Assembly: GCF_021375795.1 (NCBI RefSeq)
Contig: NZ_JAEIOI010000001.1
Span: 1,116,001-1,180,000 of the forward strand
Origin: Pseudomonas anguilliseptica
GTDB taxonomy: Bacteria; Pseudomonadota; Gammaproteobacteria; Pseudomonadales; Pseudomonadaceae
DNA: 64,000 nt
Reading direction: 5' to 3'
Under the pieces are notes generated by a model. That model was not told the DNA's origin, ran no database searches, and saw only the letters and a program-made list of their open reading frames with translations. A program made the position numbers and the translations under genes. Shown in pieces: positions 52,250 to 61,263 of this stretch (positions are counted from its first letter, which is position 1; the number at the start of each line of letters is the position of its first letter).

Positions 52250-52286
52250 GGTGATAAACCAGGCCTACTGCTGGAACAGGCCTGGT
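52250..52286 (-). terminator. Rho-independent terminator of sstT
   Basis: Arms ACCAGGCC (52258-52265) and GGCCTGGT (52279-52286) form a perfect 8-bp stem. On the minus strand TTTATC follows the stem. It lies 13 bp past the sstT stop. Confidence 0.65.
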
Positions 52287-52298
52287 GCGCGGCTGGGG

Positions 52299-53519
52299 TT
52301 AGCTGCGTGGCTGAGCAGCCTGGCAGGCAGCTGCCGTAAACAGGACGTCAGTGGAGGAATTCAGCGCGGTTTCCGCCGAATCCTGCACGATACCGATGAT
52401 AAAACCGACCGCCACGACTTGCATGGCCACCTCATTAGGAATGCCGAATAGGCTGCAAGCCAGTGGAATCAGCAGCAATGAACCGCCGGCCACGCCGGAT
52501 GCACCGCAGGCGCTGATCGAGGCGAGCAGGCTGAGCAGCAGGGCTGTTGGCAGGTCGATGGCGATACCCAGGGTGTGCACAGCAGCCATGGTCAGTACGG
52601 TGATGGTGATCGCTGCACCGGCCATGTTGATGGTCGCACCCAGAGGGATCGACACCGAGTAGGTCTCTTCATGCAGGCCCAGGCGCTGGCACAGCTGCAG
52701 GTTGACCGGGATGTTGGCGGCCGAACTGCGGGTGAAGAACGCGGTAATACCGCTTTCGCGCAGGCAGGTCAGCACCAGCGGATAAGGGTTGCGACGAATC
52801 TTGCTGAAGACGATCAGCGGGTTGACCACCAGGGCCACAAACAGCATGCAGCCCACCAACACCAGTAGCAGGTGCAGGTAGTCGAGCAGGGCAGACATGC
52901 CGGACTCAGCCAGCGTGGCGGCTACCAGGCCAAAGACCCCTAGAGGTGCCAGACGGATCACCAGCTTGACGATGCTGGTCACGCCGGCGGAAAGGTCGGC
53001 GAGCATCTGTTTGCTGCTTGGGCTGGCATGACGGAAGGCAAAACCCAGGGCGATGGCCCAGGCCAGGATACCGATAAAGTTACCTTTGAGCAGGGCATTG
53101 ATCGGGTTGTCCACCACATTAAGCAGCAGGGTTTTCAGAACTTCGAGAATTCCGCCAGGGGGTGACAGTTCAGCACTGTTGCTGGCCAGGGTCAGACTCG
53201 AGGGAAAGGCAAAACTGGCCGCCACGGCGATCAGCGCAGCGCTGAAAGTGCCGAGCAGATACAGCAGCAGAATGGGTTTGATATGGGTTTCCTGGCCCTG
53301 CTGGTGGTTGGCGATGGACGCTGCCACCAGCACCAAGACCAACACCGGTGCCACGGCCTTCAGCGCTGACACGAAGACCGTGCCGAGGAAGCTGGCGCTG
53401 GCGGCAGCTGCTGGAAAAAACAGCGCCAGAGCAATACCGGCCAACAGGCCGATGACGATTTGCAGTACCAGGCTGGTGCGATTGAGCAGCTGTATAAGTG
53501 GGTGTTGGGCAGCGGTCAT
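52299..53519 (-). CDS. sstT: Serine/threonine:Na+ symporter SstT
   Basis: A 406-residue inner-membrane carrier of the DAACS (glutamate transporter-like) family. SstT features: [23 protein letters not shown] near residues 54-76, two re-entrant hairpins, [20 protein letters not shown] (the serine-rich HP1 tip), [13 protein letters not shown] in TM7, and [15 protein letters not shown] in HP2. It imports L-serine and L-threonine with sodium. The ATG gives the normal N-terminus; upstream codons are not conserved-looking. Confidence 0.9.
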   Translation of the reverse strand: MTAAQHPLIQLLNRTSLVLQIVIGLLAGIALALFFPAAAASASFLGTVFVSALKAVAPVLVLVLVAASIANHQQGQETHIKPILLLYLLGTFSAALIAVAASFAFPSSLTLASNSAELSPPGGILEVLKTLLLNVVDNPINALLKGNFIGILAWAIALGFAFRHASPSSKQMLADLSAGVTSIVKLVIRLAPLGVFGLVAATLAESGMSALLDYLHLLLVLVGCMLFVALVVNPLIVFSKIRRNPYPLVLTCLRESGITAFFTRSSAANIPVNLQLCQRLGLHEETYSVSIPLGATINMAGAAITITVLTMAAVHTLGIAIDLPTALLLSLLASISACGASGVAGGSLLLIPLACSLFGIPNEVAMQVVAVGFIIGIVQDSAETALNSSTDVLFTAAACQAAQPRS

Positions 53520-53784
53520 GACAGGGATCTCTATCAGGGCGGGCAGCCTGCGCTTCCTTCTGGGCGTAATGGCTTGTGGCCAGGCGCCGGAGGCAGGGTT
53601 GCAGTAAGCGTTATGAAGTTTTCGCGGGGGTAAAGCAGGGCCACGCTGAAAAATAGCGCGCGACTCTATCACAATGATCCGCTTTTACACGTGCCGGCCA
53701 GGTTGCGCTGCCCAGTGGTACACATGTCTACCAACCGGCCGCCAGCTGGGCTAGGTTAGAGGCTTTGTCAGTAACGAGGTGGTT

Positions 53785-54435
53785 ATGTCTAACGAGGAAA
53801 CCCAGGCCGCAGCTATTGAAACCCTGAACGCTGTGGAAACGCGGGTATTGGGCTGTCTGATCGAGAAACAGTTGACCACGCCGGAAGCTTATCCATTGAC
53901 TCTCAATGCGTTGGTGCTGGCCTGCAATCAGAAAACCAGCCGTGAACCGGTGATGAATCTGGCTGCCGGACAGGTCGGGCAGGCGCTGCGCAGCCTTGAA
54001 GGGCGTGGTATGGCACGCCTGGTTATGGGCAGTCGCGCCGATCGCTGGGAACATCGTGCCGACAAGGCGCTGGAGTTGGTGGCTGCTCAGGTGGCGTTGT
54101 TCGGCCTGCTGTTGCTGCGCGGCCCGCAGACGCTCAATGAGCTGCTGACGCGCAGTAACCGCATGCATGATTTTGATGACACCGAGCAGGTACAGCACCA
54201 CCTAGAGCGCCTGATCAGCCGCGAGTTGGCCTGTCTACTGCCGCGCCAGAGTGGCCAGCGCGAAGAGCGTTATATGCACGTGCTGGGTGACCCGGCAGAT
54301 TTACAGGTCATCCTTGAGGCTCGCGCCAGTGAGCCGCAGCGGTCAAGTGCAGGCGCTACGCAGGAAACTCGTATAGACGCACTCGAAGCTCGTATAGCAG
54401 CGCTGGAAGAGCGCCTGGCGCAACTGGAGGCGTAA
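53785..54435 (+). CDS. YceH-family (UPF0502/DUF480) protein
   Basis: A 216-residue protein of the YceH/DUF480 family: two winged-helix domains ([37 protein letters not shown] and [25 protein letters not shown]) and a C-terminal coiled coil ([18 protein letters not shown]). The DNA-binding-like fold suggests regulation, but the role is unknown. GAGG lies 7 nt before the ATG. It ends in a strong bidirectional terminator. Confidence 0.87.
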   Translation: MSNEETQAAAIETLNAVETRVLGCLIEKQLTTPEAYPLTLNALVLACNQKTSREPVMNLAAGQVGQALRSLEGRGMARLVMGSRADRWEHRADKALELVAAQVALFGLLLLRGPQTLNELLTRSNRMHDFDDTEQVQHHLERLISRELACLLPRQSGQREERYMHVLGDPADLQVILEARASEPQRSSAGATQETRIDALEARIAALEERLAQLEA

Positions 54436-54473
54436 AACGCATAAAGCCCCCAAGTGGGGGCTTTATGCGTTTT
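54434..54473. terminator. Bidirectional rho-independent terminator
   Basis: A perfect 18-bp stem from AAAACGCATAAAGCCCCC (54434-54451) and its complement (54456-54473) with an AAGT loop. It starts in the yceH stop codon and serves both convergent genes. Confidence 0.92.
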
Positions 54474-54485
54474 AGCGAGTGTTGT

Positions 54486-55016
54486 TTAGCTGGTGCGCAT
54501 CATCTGCTGCTGGCGCTCGCTCAGGCGGTCAGCACCGCCTTCGGCAACACGCAGGCGATCCATTTGGCGTTCGTGGTTGCGGTCAGCGCCACCTTCGGCA
54601 ACACGCAGACGCTCCAGCTGGCGTTCGTGAACGCGGTCAGCACCGCCTTCGGCAACACGCAGGCGATCCATTTGGCGCTCGTGGTTGCGGTCAGCTCCAC
54701 CTTCGGCAACGCGCAGACGCTCCAGCTGGCGTTCGTGAACGCGGTCAGCACCGCCTTCGGCAACACGCAGGCGATCCATTTGGCGCTCGTGGTTGCGGTC
54801 AGCGCCACCTTCGGCAACGCGCAGACGCTCCAGCTGGCGTTCGTGAACTCGATCCGCGCCCCCTTCAGTCTGCAGGTTGTTACCAAAACCCATCAGGGTT
54901 TTGACGCTGCTGTCCTGCTTTTCACCCAGCAGCGGCTGCGGGTTGTTCTGTGGCAGGGCAAATGCGTTGATCGACAGGCTGCTCAGGATAAGGGCAGTAA
55001 GAATTTGCTTTTTCAT
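54486..55016 (-). CDS. Secreted 18-residue tandem-repeat protein
   Basis: A 176-residue exported protein: signal peptide MKKQILTALILSSLSINAFA, a short linker, then six 18-residue repeats (residues 51-158) and a divergent seventh. The unit is EGGADRxHERQxxRLRVA. Units alternate strictly between VHERQLERLR and NHERQMDRLR, so the true period is 36 residues, three times. The repeats would form a highly charged amphipathic or coiled-coil rod. Some Pseudomonas proteins with ADGSDR-type repeats carry the loose name 'phage infection protein'; function is unknown. Confidence 0.8.
   Translation of the reverse strand: MKKQILTALILSSLSINAFALPQNNPQPLLGEKQDSSVKTLMGFGNNLQTEGGADRVHERQLERLRVAEGGADRNHERQMDRLRVAEGGADRVHERQLERLRVAEGGADRNHERQMDRLRVAEGGADRVHERQLERLRVAEGGADRNHERQMDRLRVAEGGADRLSERQQQMMRTS
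54543..54866. repeat. Tandem repeat, 54-bp unit / 108-bp higher-order period
   Basis: Six consecutive 54-bp units encode the repeats of the secreted protein. Alternate units are nearly identical at DNA level, including silent positions, giving three 108-bp copies. This points to recent duplication or gene conversion. The array also keeps an antisense frame open by chance of periodicity. Confidence 0.9.
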
Positions 55017-55362
55017 GTTCAGGCTCCTCGTAAGGGCGGGTAGTAAGTGAGTACGGGGCCCATGATACGTATGAAAATTTGATGAAGAAGTGCAGCTGGA
55101 GCATGGTAATCATCGATGTGATCGATAGTGAGTTTATATTTATATAAATCAATTAGTTGAGATGTTTTTAAGGCGACTTTTCGTTCACCTTTGGCGTTTT
55201 TCTTGATGATTAAAACTATCCAGTTAATCGATAAATATGATTGGGAACGAGAAGAGTCCAGCTGCTGCTGCGTGCTTTGCTTGAAATATCGAACGGCTGA
55301 TGCGTATTTTGTACGTTTCGCCGTTTGACGACGGCCTCTTGCATCAATAAGGACAAAAGCAA
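55017..55362. other. AT-rich intergenic region before the glutamine synthetase-like gene
   Basis: About 345 bp between divergent genes and much more AT-rich than the flanks. It contains dyads such as ATCGATGTGATCGAT (55113-55127) and a hairpin AACGGC...GCCGTT around 55297-55330 near the downstream gene. These are plausible promoter and operator sites, but no known regulator box was recognised. No credible gene. Confidence 0.4.
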
Positions 55363-56706
55363 ATGAGTACCCTCGACCGCACCGCCCTGGCTGAGCTACT
55401 GTGTGGTGTTGATGAAGTTGAATGTGTAACGCCGGACCTCAATGGCGTGCCGCGCGGCAAGGTGATGACGGCGGAGGGATTTCTCGAGGGGCGGCGTTTG
55501 CAGTTGGCGCGCGGGGTGTTGCTGCAGTGCATGATGGGGGGGTACCCGGCGGCACGCTTCTACGGCAGTGATGACGGTGACCTGGCGTTGAATGCTGTGG
55601 CAGGGCAGGTGCACCGCTTACCCTGGAGTGGCAAACCGCGGGCGTTGGCGATCTGCGATGCTGATGAGCTGGATGGGCGCAGTTCCGGTTTGTCGAGCCG
55701 TGGCCTGCTCAAGCAGGTTGTGGCGCGCTATGCCAGCCATGGCTGGCAACCGGTGGTGGCGACCGAACTGGAGTTTTTCGTGTTTGCCCGTAATGCCGAC
55801 CCGCTGCAGCCATTCCAGCCACCGTTGGGTCTGGATGGGCGGCGTGAGGATGGCGCGTCGGCTTTCAGTGTCAGTTCCAACAATGGCCTGCGCCCCTTCT
55901 TTGATGAGGTGTATCAGTGCATGGCCGCCTTGGGGCTGCCGCGCGATACCTTTATGCATGAGATGGGCGTCAGTCAGTTTGAAATCAACCTGCTGCATGG
56001 CGACCCGCTGCTGCTGGCGGATCAGACCTTTCTGTTCAAGCACCTGCTCAAGGAAGTCGCCCTCAAACATGGCCTCACTGTGGTGTGCATGGCTAAGCCG
56101 TTGGCACACACGCCCGGCAGTTCCATGCATATTCACCAGAGTGTGGTGGAGCAGGGCAGTGGGCAGAATATCTTCAGTGCGGCCGATGGTCAGGCGACGC
56201 CGGCGTTCTACCAGTTTATTGCCGGCCAGCAGGCGGCCATGGCGGATTTCACCCTGCTATTTGCCCCGCATGTGAACTCCTATCAGCGTCTTTGCCATCC
56301 TTATGCTTCGCCGAACAATGCCTGCTGGTCAGAGGATAATCGCGCCGCGGGCCTGCGCATTCCTGCCAGTTCACCGGTGGCGCGGCGGGTGGAGAACCGT
56401 CTGCCGGGGGCTGATGCCAATCCCTATCTGGCGCTGGCGGCAAGTCTGGCTGCGGGTTTGTATGGGATTGAGCAGCAGCTGCAGCCCAGTGCGCCGATTC
56501 AGGGGGAGTTCGAAGTGCCAGACGAATTGGCGCTACCCTGTACCATGCATGCCTCGATTGAGCGTCTCAAGCGCAGTACGCTGGCGCCGGAACTGTTCGG
56601 CAAAGAGTTCATCGAAGGCTACATTGCCAGCAAGACGATGGAGCTCACCAGCTTCTTTGATGAAATTACCCCGTGGGAGCGTCGCGTGCTGGCGGCCCAC
56701 GCCTAG
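55363..56706 (+). CDS. Glutamine synthetase-family protein (gamma-glutamylpolyamine synthetase-like)
   Basis: A 447-residue cytoplasmic ligase with the glutamine-synthetase beta-grasp and catalytic domains. Motifs: TPDLNGVPRGKVM, TELEFFVF (Glu ligands), EMGVSQFEINLLHGDPLLLADQ, GSSMHIHQS (ATP/ammonia site), SYQRLCHPYASPNNACW and ENRLPGADANPYLALAA. The residues differ from GlnA and suit the PuuA/SpuI type that glutamylates polyamines. Polyamine use is inferred. It is followed 51 bp later by an MFS gene that may be its partner. Confidence 0.83.
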   Translation: MSTLDRTALAELLCGVDEVECVTPDLNGVPRGKVMTAEGFLEGRRLQLARGVLLQCMMGGYPAARFYGSDDGDLALNAVAGQVHRLPWSGKPRALAICDADELDGRSSGLSSRGLLKQVVARYASHGWQPVVATELEFFVFARNADPLQPFQPPLGLDGRREDGASAFSVSSNNGLRPFFDEVYQCMAALGLPRDTFMHEMGVSQFEINLLHGDPLLLADQTFLFKHLLKEVALKHGLTVVCMAKPLAHTPGSSMHIHQSVVEQGSGQNIFSAADGQATPAFYQFIAGQQAAMADFTLLFAPHVNSYQRLCHPYASPNNACWSEDNRAAGLRIPASSPVARRVENRLPGADANPYLALAASLAAGLYGIEQQLQPSAPIQGEFEVPDELALPCTMHASIERLKRSTLAPELFGKEFIEGYIASKTMELTSFFDEITPWERRVLAAHA

Positions 56707-56757
56707 TCGGTTGTCGAGTCTGTTTCGGCGGCCTTGAACGGAGCCAAGTGCCGCCTC

Positions 56758-58080
56758 ATGTCTGTGATTCTCAAATCATTCAGTTCGCTGTATTTCGCCA
56801 CCCTGTTGATGTTGCTCGGCTCAGGGTTGCTGAGTACTTATCTGGCACTGCGTCTGGCCGAAACGGCGGACGGCTTATGGGTTGGTGCGCTGATGGCGGC
56901 CAACTACCTGGGGCTGGTGCTGGGGGGCAAACTGGGGCATCGGCTGATCGCCCGGGTAGGACATATCCGCGCCTATGTGGCCTGTGCCGGGGTGGTCACG
57001 GCCGCCGTGCTGGGTCATGGCCTGAGTGACTGGCTGCCCAGTTGGCTGCTGCTGCGTATGCTGGTGGGCCTGGGCATGATGTGCCAGTACATGGTGATCG
57101 AGAGCTGGCTCAATGAGCAGGCAGATACCAGTCAGCGTGGCCAGGTATTTGCCGGTTACATGGGCGCCTCTTACCTGGGCTTGATCCTCGGTCAACTGGT
57201 GCTGGTGGTGCATCCTGCTCTGGGCCTTGAGTTGCTGATGCTGGTGGCGCTGTGCTTTGCCCTGTGTCTGGTGCCGGTGGCGCTCACCCGCAAGCTGCAC
57301 CCGGCGCCGCTGCATCCGGCACCGCTGGAGATGCGTTTCTTTATCGAGCGAGTTCCCCTGTCGTTAACCACCATCGTGGTGGCTGGGCTGCTGATTGGCT
57401 CGTTCTACGGTTTGGCACCGCTGTATGGCACGCGCATGGGCCTGTCCACTGAGCAGGTTGGTCTGTTTATGGGCTGCTGCATCATTGCCGGCCTGCTGGT
57501 GCAGTGGCCGCTCGGCTGGCTGTCTGATCGGCATGACCGCGTGCGGCTGATTCGTGGTTGTGCCGCTTTGCTGGCGCTGGCTGCGCTGCCTCTGGCGCTC
57601 CTGCCGCAGGCGAACCTGGCGTTACTGTTCGTCGTTGGTTTTCTGGTATGTGCCCTGCAGTTCAGCCTTTACCCGTTGGCGGTGGCACTGGCCAACGACC
57701 ATGTCGAGGCCGAACGGCGCGTCTCGCTGACAGCCATGTTGCTGGTGACTTTCGGCGTTGGTGCCAGTATCGGGCCTCTGCTGGCGGGCGTGCTGATGCG
57801 CTTTCTCGGCGCCAATATGCTGTATGCCTTCGTCTGCGGCTGTGCACTGATCCTGGTGCTGCGCGTGAGGCCGGAGCGGGTGACCCACCTGCACCAGGTT
57901 GAAGACGCGCCGCTGCACCATATCCCCATGCCTGACAGCACCACCAGCTCGCCGCTGACCGCGGCCCTTGATCCGCGCGTGGCTGAAGAGGTGGTGCAGG
58001 AGCAGATGCACGACAGCAGCGCCGCGTTTGGAGCAGACGAACGTGCACCAACGACGGCCGAGCCGCAGGTGCGCGGATGA
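56758..58080 (+). CDS. MFS transporter (YcaD-like)
   Basis: A 440-residue major-facilitator protein with twelve helices. N-terminal segment: SVILKSFSSLYFATLLMLLGSGLLSTYLALRLAE; the loop 2-3 motif appears as GGKLGHRLIARVGH; GYMGASYLGLILGQ and QWPLGWLSDRHDRVRL (loop 8-9) follow. A soluble C-terminal tail of about 60 residues is unusual. The substrate is unknown. Its stop overlaps the glycosyltransferase start (ATGA), so expression is coupled. Confidence 0.8.
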   Translation: MSVILKSFSSLYFATLLMLLGSGLLSTYLALRLAETADGLWVGALMAANYLGLVLGGKLGHRLIARVGHIRAYVACAGVVTAAVLGHGLSDWLPSWLLLRMLVGLGMMCQYMVIESWLNEQADTSQRGQVFAGYMGASYLGLILGQLVLVVHPALGLELLMLVALCFALCLVPVALTRKLHPAPLHPAPLEMRFFIERVPLSLTTIVVAGLLIGSFYGLAPLYGTRMGLSTEQVGLFMGCCIIAGLLVQWPLGWLSDRHDRVRLIRGCAALLALAALPLALLPQANLALLFVVGFLVCALQFSLYPLAVALANDHVEAERRVSLTAMLLVTFGVGASIGPLLAGVLMRFLGANMLYAFVCGCALILVLRVRPERVTHLHQVEDAPLHHIPMPDSTTSSPLTAALDPRVAEEVVQEQMHDSSAAFGADERAPTTAEPQVRG

Positions 58081-58769
58081 CGCCGCTGCTTAGCGTTGTG
58101 ATTCCGGTGCGTAATGAAGCGCAGGCCTTGCCCGCTCTACTGGATGATCTGGCCGAGTTGCGGGCGGCGGGGGCTGAGCTGATCGTGGTTGATGGTGGTA
58201 GCAGTGATGGCACCGTTGAACGGGCGCAGGGGCGGGTTGATCAGGTGCTCAAGAGCGAACCCGGTCGTGCGCTGCAGATGAATGCTGGCGCTGCACATGC
58301 GCAAGGAGAGTACTTGTGGTTTGTGCATGCCGATACACGGATCAGTGGCCCTGCGCTGCGGCGCTTGCTGGATGTGTTGCAGCAGCGGCCGCTGTGGGGA
58401 CGCTTTGATGTGCGTCTTTCCGGTCCAGGCCTGGCATTTCGTGTGATTGGCGCGATGATCAGCCTGCGTTCGCGGCTGACCGGTATTGCCTCTGGGGATC
58501 AGGGTATTTTTGTACGTAGGGCGGCCTTTGTCGCGTTAGGCGGTTACGCCCCAATTCCGCTGATGGAAGACTTGCAGCTATGTCGCCAGCTCAAGGTGCA
58601 AGCGCGCCCGCGCTGCCTGCGCCCGCCATTGTCGACCTCCAGCAGACGCTGGGAGCAGCACGGTATATGGCGTACCGTAATGCTCATGTGGTGCCTGCGT
58701 TTGGCTTATTACTGTGGCGTCAGCCCGGACAAGCTGGCTCGTCAGTACCGTCGAGGATCACTGCTATGA
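58077..58769 (+). CDS. TIGR04283-type family 2 glycosyltransferase
   Basis: A 230-residue GT-A glycosyltransferase. It shows LSVVIPVRNEAQALPALLDDL, IVVDGGSSDGT (the nucleotide-binding strand and loop), GRALQMNAGAAHAQGEYLWFVHADT (DxD-like) and GDQGIFVRRAAFVALGGYAPIPLMEDLQLC. This is the short family that pairs with DUF2064 proteins. The product is unknown. It overlaps the MFS gene by 4 bp and the DUF2064 gene by 4 bp. Confidence 0.85.
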   Translation: MTPLLSVVIPVRNEAQALPALLDDLAELRAAGAELIVVDGGSSDGTVERAQGRVDQVLKSEPGRALQMNAGAAHAQGEYLWFVHADTRISGPALRRLLDVLQQRPLWGRFDVRLSGPGLAFRVIGAMISLRSRLTGIASGDQGIFVRRAAFVALGGYAPIPLMEDLQLCRQLKVQARPRCLRPPLSTSSRRWEQHGIWRTVMLMWCLRLAYYCGVSPDKLARQYRRGSLL

Positions 58770-59377
58770 GCCTCTCGATTTCCTTGCATCTGTTGGCGCG
58801 TGCCCCCGTGGCCGGGCGAGTGAAGACCAGGCTGATTCCTGCTTTGGGTGCCCAGGGTGCTTGTGATTTGCAGCAGCTCCTGTTGGAGCGCGCCTTGCAG
58901 TTGCCGGCCAGTGGCTTTACTGAGCGCTTTCTGTGGCTCGATGATCTGCCCGGTGCCGAGTTGCAGGCGCTGGCTGATGCCCAGGCATGGACTTTGGTCG
59001 AGCAGCCAGTGGGGGATCTGGGGGAGCGCATGCGCCGTATCGCCACCCTGGGGCTGGCGGACAGCGATGCAGTGATTCTGATTGGCAATGATTGCCCGGC
59101 CCTTGACGGTGCTTACCTGCAGGCGGCTTGCCGCGCCTTGCAGGAGCAGTCGGTGGTGATTGGCCCGGCCGAGGATGGCGGTTATGTGTTGCTGGGGTTG
59201 CGGAGCATGGCGCCGACGCTGTTCAGTGACATGCCGTGGGGCACTGAGCAGGTGTTCGATTTGACCCTGCAACGCCTGCAGCAGCTGGGTTGGCCCCCGG
59301 CGGTGCTGCCTGCGTTGTGGGATGTGGATCGACCCGAGGACCTGTCGCGCCTGGCAGCGCTGAATATCCTGATTTAG
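58766..59377 (+). CDS. TIGR04282 / DUF2064 glycosyltransferase-like protein
   Basis: A 203-residue nucleotidyltransferase-fold protein: LHLLARAPVAGRVKTRLIPALG at the N-terminus (family motif K-P..G..KTRL), LIGNDCPALDGAYLQAAC and VVIGPAEDGGYVLLGL. It resembles CofC/MobA-type enzymes and is almost always next to a TIGR04283 glycosyltransferase, as here. Substrate unknown. It starts in an ATGA overlap. It is convergent with flgZ, 2 bp between stops. Confidence 0.85.
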   Translation: MSLSISLHLLARAPVAGRVKTRLIPALGAQGACDLQQLLLERALQLPASGFTERFLWLDDLPGAELQALADAQAWTLVEQPVGDLGERMRRIATLGLADSDAVILIGNDCPALDGAYLQAACRALQEQSVVIGPAEDGGYVLLGLRSMAPTLFSDMPWGTEQVFDLTLQRLQQLGWPPAVLPALWDVDRPEDLSRLAALNILI

Positions 59378-59379
59378 GG

Positions 59380-60129
59380 CTAGAACAGACCGTCGCTGTC
59401 AAAGCGGCGGGCCTCGCGTTGCAGCTGGTAGACAAAGCGTTCTACCAGGCGTTGTTCCTGACCGTTGATGCGGTGAAAGCGGGCGCCGATAAAGGTGATG
59501 TCCAGCTTGTCTTCATACTGCACATGTCGCACTTCGACGGCGGTGGTCATCGGCCCAAAGGGGAAGCGCGCGGTGAAGCGCTCATACACCTGACCAGCCT
59601 GCAGGCTGCTGCTGATATTGCCGGGAAAGCGCAGTTTGCAGCCGGTTGCCGAGATATCCAGCAGCTGCCCTGTGATGGCTGTGCGCAACTTGTCGCCGGC
59701 CAGTTCGATCTTGATCAGCTCACCTTGTTTGAGTGGTGCGCGGAAGGCACTACGCCGCTGGTGGTAGGTGACTTCAGGTGGGATCGAGCTGAAATAGCAA
59801 CGCGCGCCTTCATGCTCGGTAATGCGCACGCTTTGTTCGCATTTCCAGGCCACGCGTACGCCTTCGTGGAAGGCTTCGACATTGAAGGTTTCCCCGTTGG
59901 CCAGGTAGCGCTCGCCGTCATTGGGCATCAGCTCATCGAGAATCAGCAGGTTCTTGTCGCGATCAACTTCGATCACATAGCTTTGAAAGCGCTGATTGCG
60001 TTCTTCAAAGGTGATGATCAGTGGGTCATGGTTCTGTTGCAGCTGGCGCAGGTTGGCCACGATTTCCACAGGTGTCTTGAGCACCTTGGGGGGTTGCGGG
60101 CCATCTTCCTGGCTAAAAGGACTGGGCAC
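59380..60129 (-). CDS. flgZ: Flagellar brake protein with PilZ domain (YcgR/FlgZ)
   Basis: A 249-residue cyclic-di-GMP receptor that slows flagellar rotation. An N-terminal YcgR_N domain (about residues 20-115) is joined to a C-terminal PilZ domain. The c-di-GMP site is seen as RRSAFR (RxxxR) near residue 127 and DISATGCKL (D/NxSxxG) near 158. It lies downstream of flgM-flgN on the same strand, the order found in P. aeruginosa and P. fluorescens. Confidence 0.9.
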   Translation of the reverse strand: MPSPFSQEDGPQPPKVLKTPVEIVANLRQLQQNHDPLIITFEERNQRFQSYVIEVDRDKNLLILDELMPNDGERYLANGETFNVEAFHEGVRVAWKCEQSVRITEHEGARCYFSSIPPEVTYHQRRSAFRAPLKQGELIKIELAGDKLRTAITGQLLDISATGCKLRFPGNISSSLQAGQVYERFTARFPFGPMTTAVEVRHVQYEDKLDITFIGARFHRINGQEQRLVERFVYQLQREARRFDSDGLF

Positions 60130-60208
60130 GGTCCATTACACTCCGAGCAAATACTATGGCACTAGCATACTGGCTATATGACAACATGTCCCTGTGCCTT
60201 TTTAGGTT

Positions 60209-60676
60209 TCAGGCCTGGCTGAGCGGGCGCTGCTGGCCGATTCTAGCGGCACTGCCACGGCTGTCATAGAGGCTCGGGGTCTCGTTGCCACGCAGGATAC
60301 TGAGCATGCTGTTGGCTGAAGCCTGGCTGGAACGGATCAGGCGCCCGTTGCGCAGATTGGCAGCCTGGCAGCGTTCCAGTAATGCGCTTAGCTGATCGCC
60401 GCGTTCAAGCAACAGGCCGCCCTGCTCGGACTGTGCCGCGAGGGTCTGCAAGCCGTTGCGATCAGGGCTGAGGTTGAGGCTGGCGAGCAACTGGCTACGT
60501 TCTTTGCCGTGCTGGTCGAGCAGACTCAGCAGTGGCAGCTTGTCGGTCAGAATGCTTTGCAGGCGGGGAAGGTCGCGATCACTGAGGGCTTGGAATTCAG
60601 TGTCGATGAGTTCAAGCAACTGCTCGGCGGTGCCGATATCGTTGATGAACAATTCAAGCAGCTTGGTATCGTGCAT
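60209..60676 (-). CDS. flgN: Flagellar export chaperone FlgN
   Basis: A 155-residue, all-helical type III export chaperone for the hook-filament junction proteins FlgK and FlgL. Marks are LLELIDTEFQALSDRDLPRLQSILTDKLPLLSLLDQHGKERSQLL and a C-terminal disordered stretch. It follows flgM by 85 bp on the same strand and likely shares its FliA-type promoter. Confidence 0.88.
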   Translation of the reverse strand: MHDTKLLELFINDIGTAEQLLELIDTEFQALSDRDLPRLQSILTDKLPLLSLLDQHGKERSQLLASLNLSPDRNGLQTLAAQSEQGGLLLERGDQLSALLERCQAANLRNGRLIRSSQASANSMLSILRGNETPSLYDSRGSAARIGQQRPLSQA

Positions 60677-60761
60677 TGCGGGCTCTTAGGGGGTAACGGC
60701 ATTCATTGCGTGTGCAGGAAATGTCCGTTGGGCGGCCAATACCCCCAGCGCAGCCCTGAGA

Positions 60762-61106
60762 CTAGCGCTGGGATTCGAAATTAATCAGTTTGCTGGCAAC
60801 GCGTTGGCTGTCGACCTGATAGCTGCCATCTTCAATGGCTTGCTTGAGCTGAGCCACGCGTTCCTTGTTGACGGTGGGCTGGTCGCGCAGTTTTTCGCTG
60901 ACTTTCTGCAATTGCTGAGCATCGCGGCTCAGTTGTACCGACTCGCCGCTCTTGCCAGCTTGTTGGGCCTGAGTCGTAGGGTTGGGCACATTGCTGGGTT
61001 GCTTGTTGCCGATGGCTTCATTCTGGCCACCTGCCTGAGCACTGCCGGTACGCCCCGAATTGGCTGGCGTTGCGGCATTGTTGAGCCGGTTGATATCGAT
61101 GACCAT
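60762..61106 (-). CDS. flgM: Anti-sigma-28 factor FlgM
   Basis: A 114-residue protein that binds and inhibits FliA until the hook is complete, when it is exported. The N-terminal half is disordered (Gln/Asn/Gly-rich, as usual); the C-terminal FliA-binding helices read [34 protein letters not shown] sets the start. A textbook sigma-28 promoter lies 40 bp upstream, so FliA drives its own inhibitor. Confidence 0.92.
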   Translation of the reverse strand: MVIDINRLNNAATPANSGRTGSAQAGGQNEAIGNKQPSNVPNPTTQAQQAGKSGESVQLSRDAQQLQKVSEKLRDQPTVNKERVAQLKQAIEDGSYQVDSQRVASKLINFESQR

Positions 61107-61145
61107 GATGCAAAACCTCGAACAGTGTTTGGACGCTTGCCTAGC

Positions 61146-61172
61146 TTGTCGGCGCTGCCTGGAAAAACTTTA
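61146..61172 (-). promoter_or_regulatory. Sigma-28 (FliA) promoter of flgMN
   Basis: On the minus strand TAAAGTTT (61172-61165) is followed after exactly 11 nt by GCCGACAA (61153-61146). It matches the FliA consensus TAAAGTTT-N11-GCCGATAA with one mismatch. Confidence 0.9.
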
Positions 61173-61263
61173 GGGCAAAAAAGTGTGCGTCAGCTAACAG
61201 TCTAAACACAGTGTGGAAAATCGTCAGCCCGGTTGATACACAAAGTTTAATCAAGATTCATGC

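Noticed and set aside
54543..54866. Possible CRISPR array because of regular 54-bp spacing
   Set aside because: The units are contiguous coding repeats without unique spacers, and no cas genes are present.
54465..55043. A 192-codon open frame antisense to the tandem-repeat protein, itself repetitive
   Set aside because: The repeats force several frames open. Only the minus-strand frame has a signal peptide, a stop before the terminator and sensible coding sequence.
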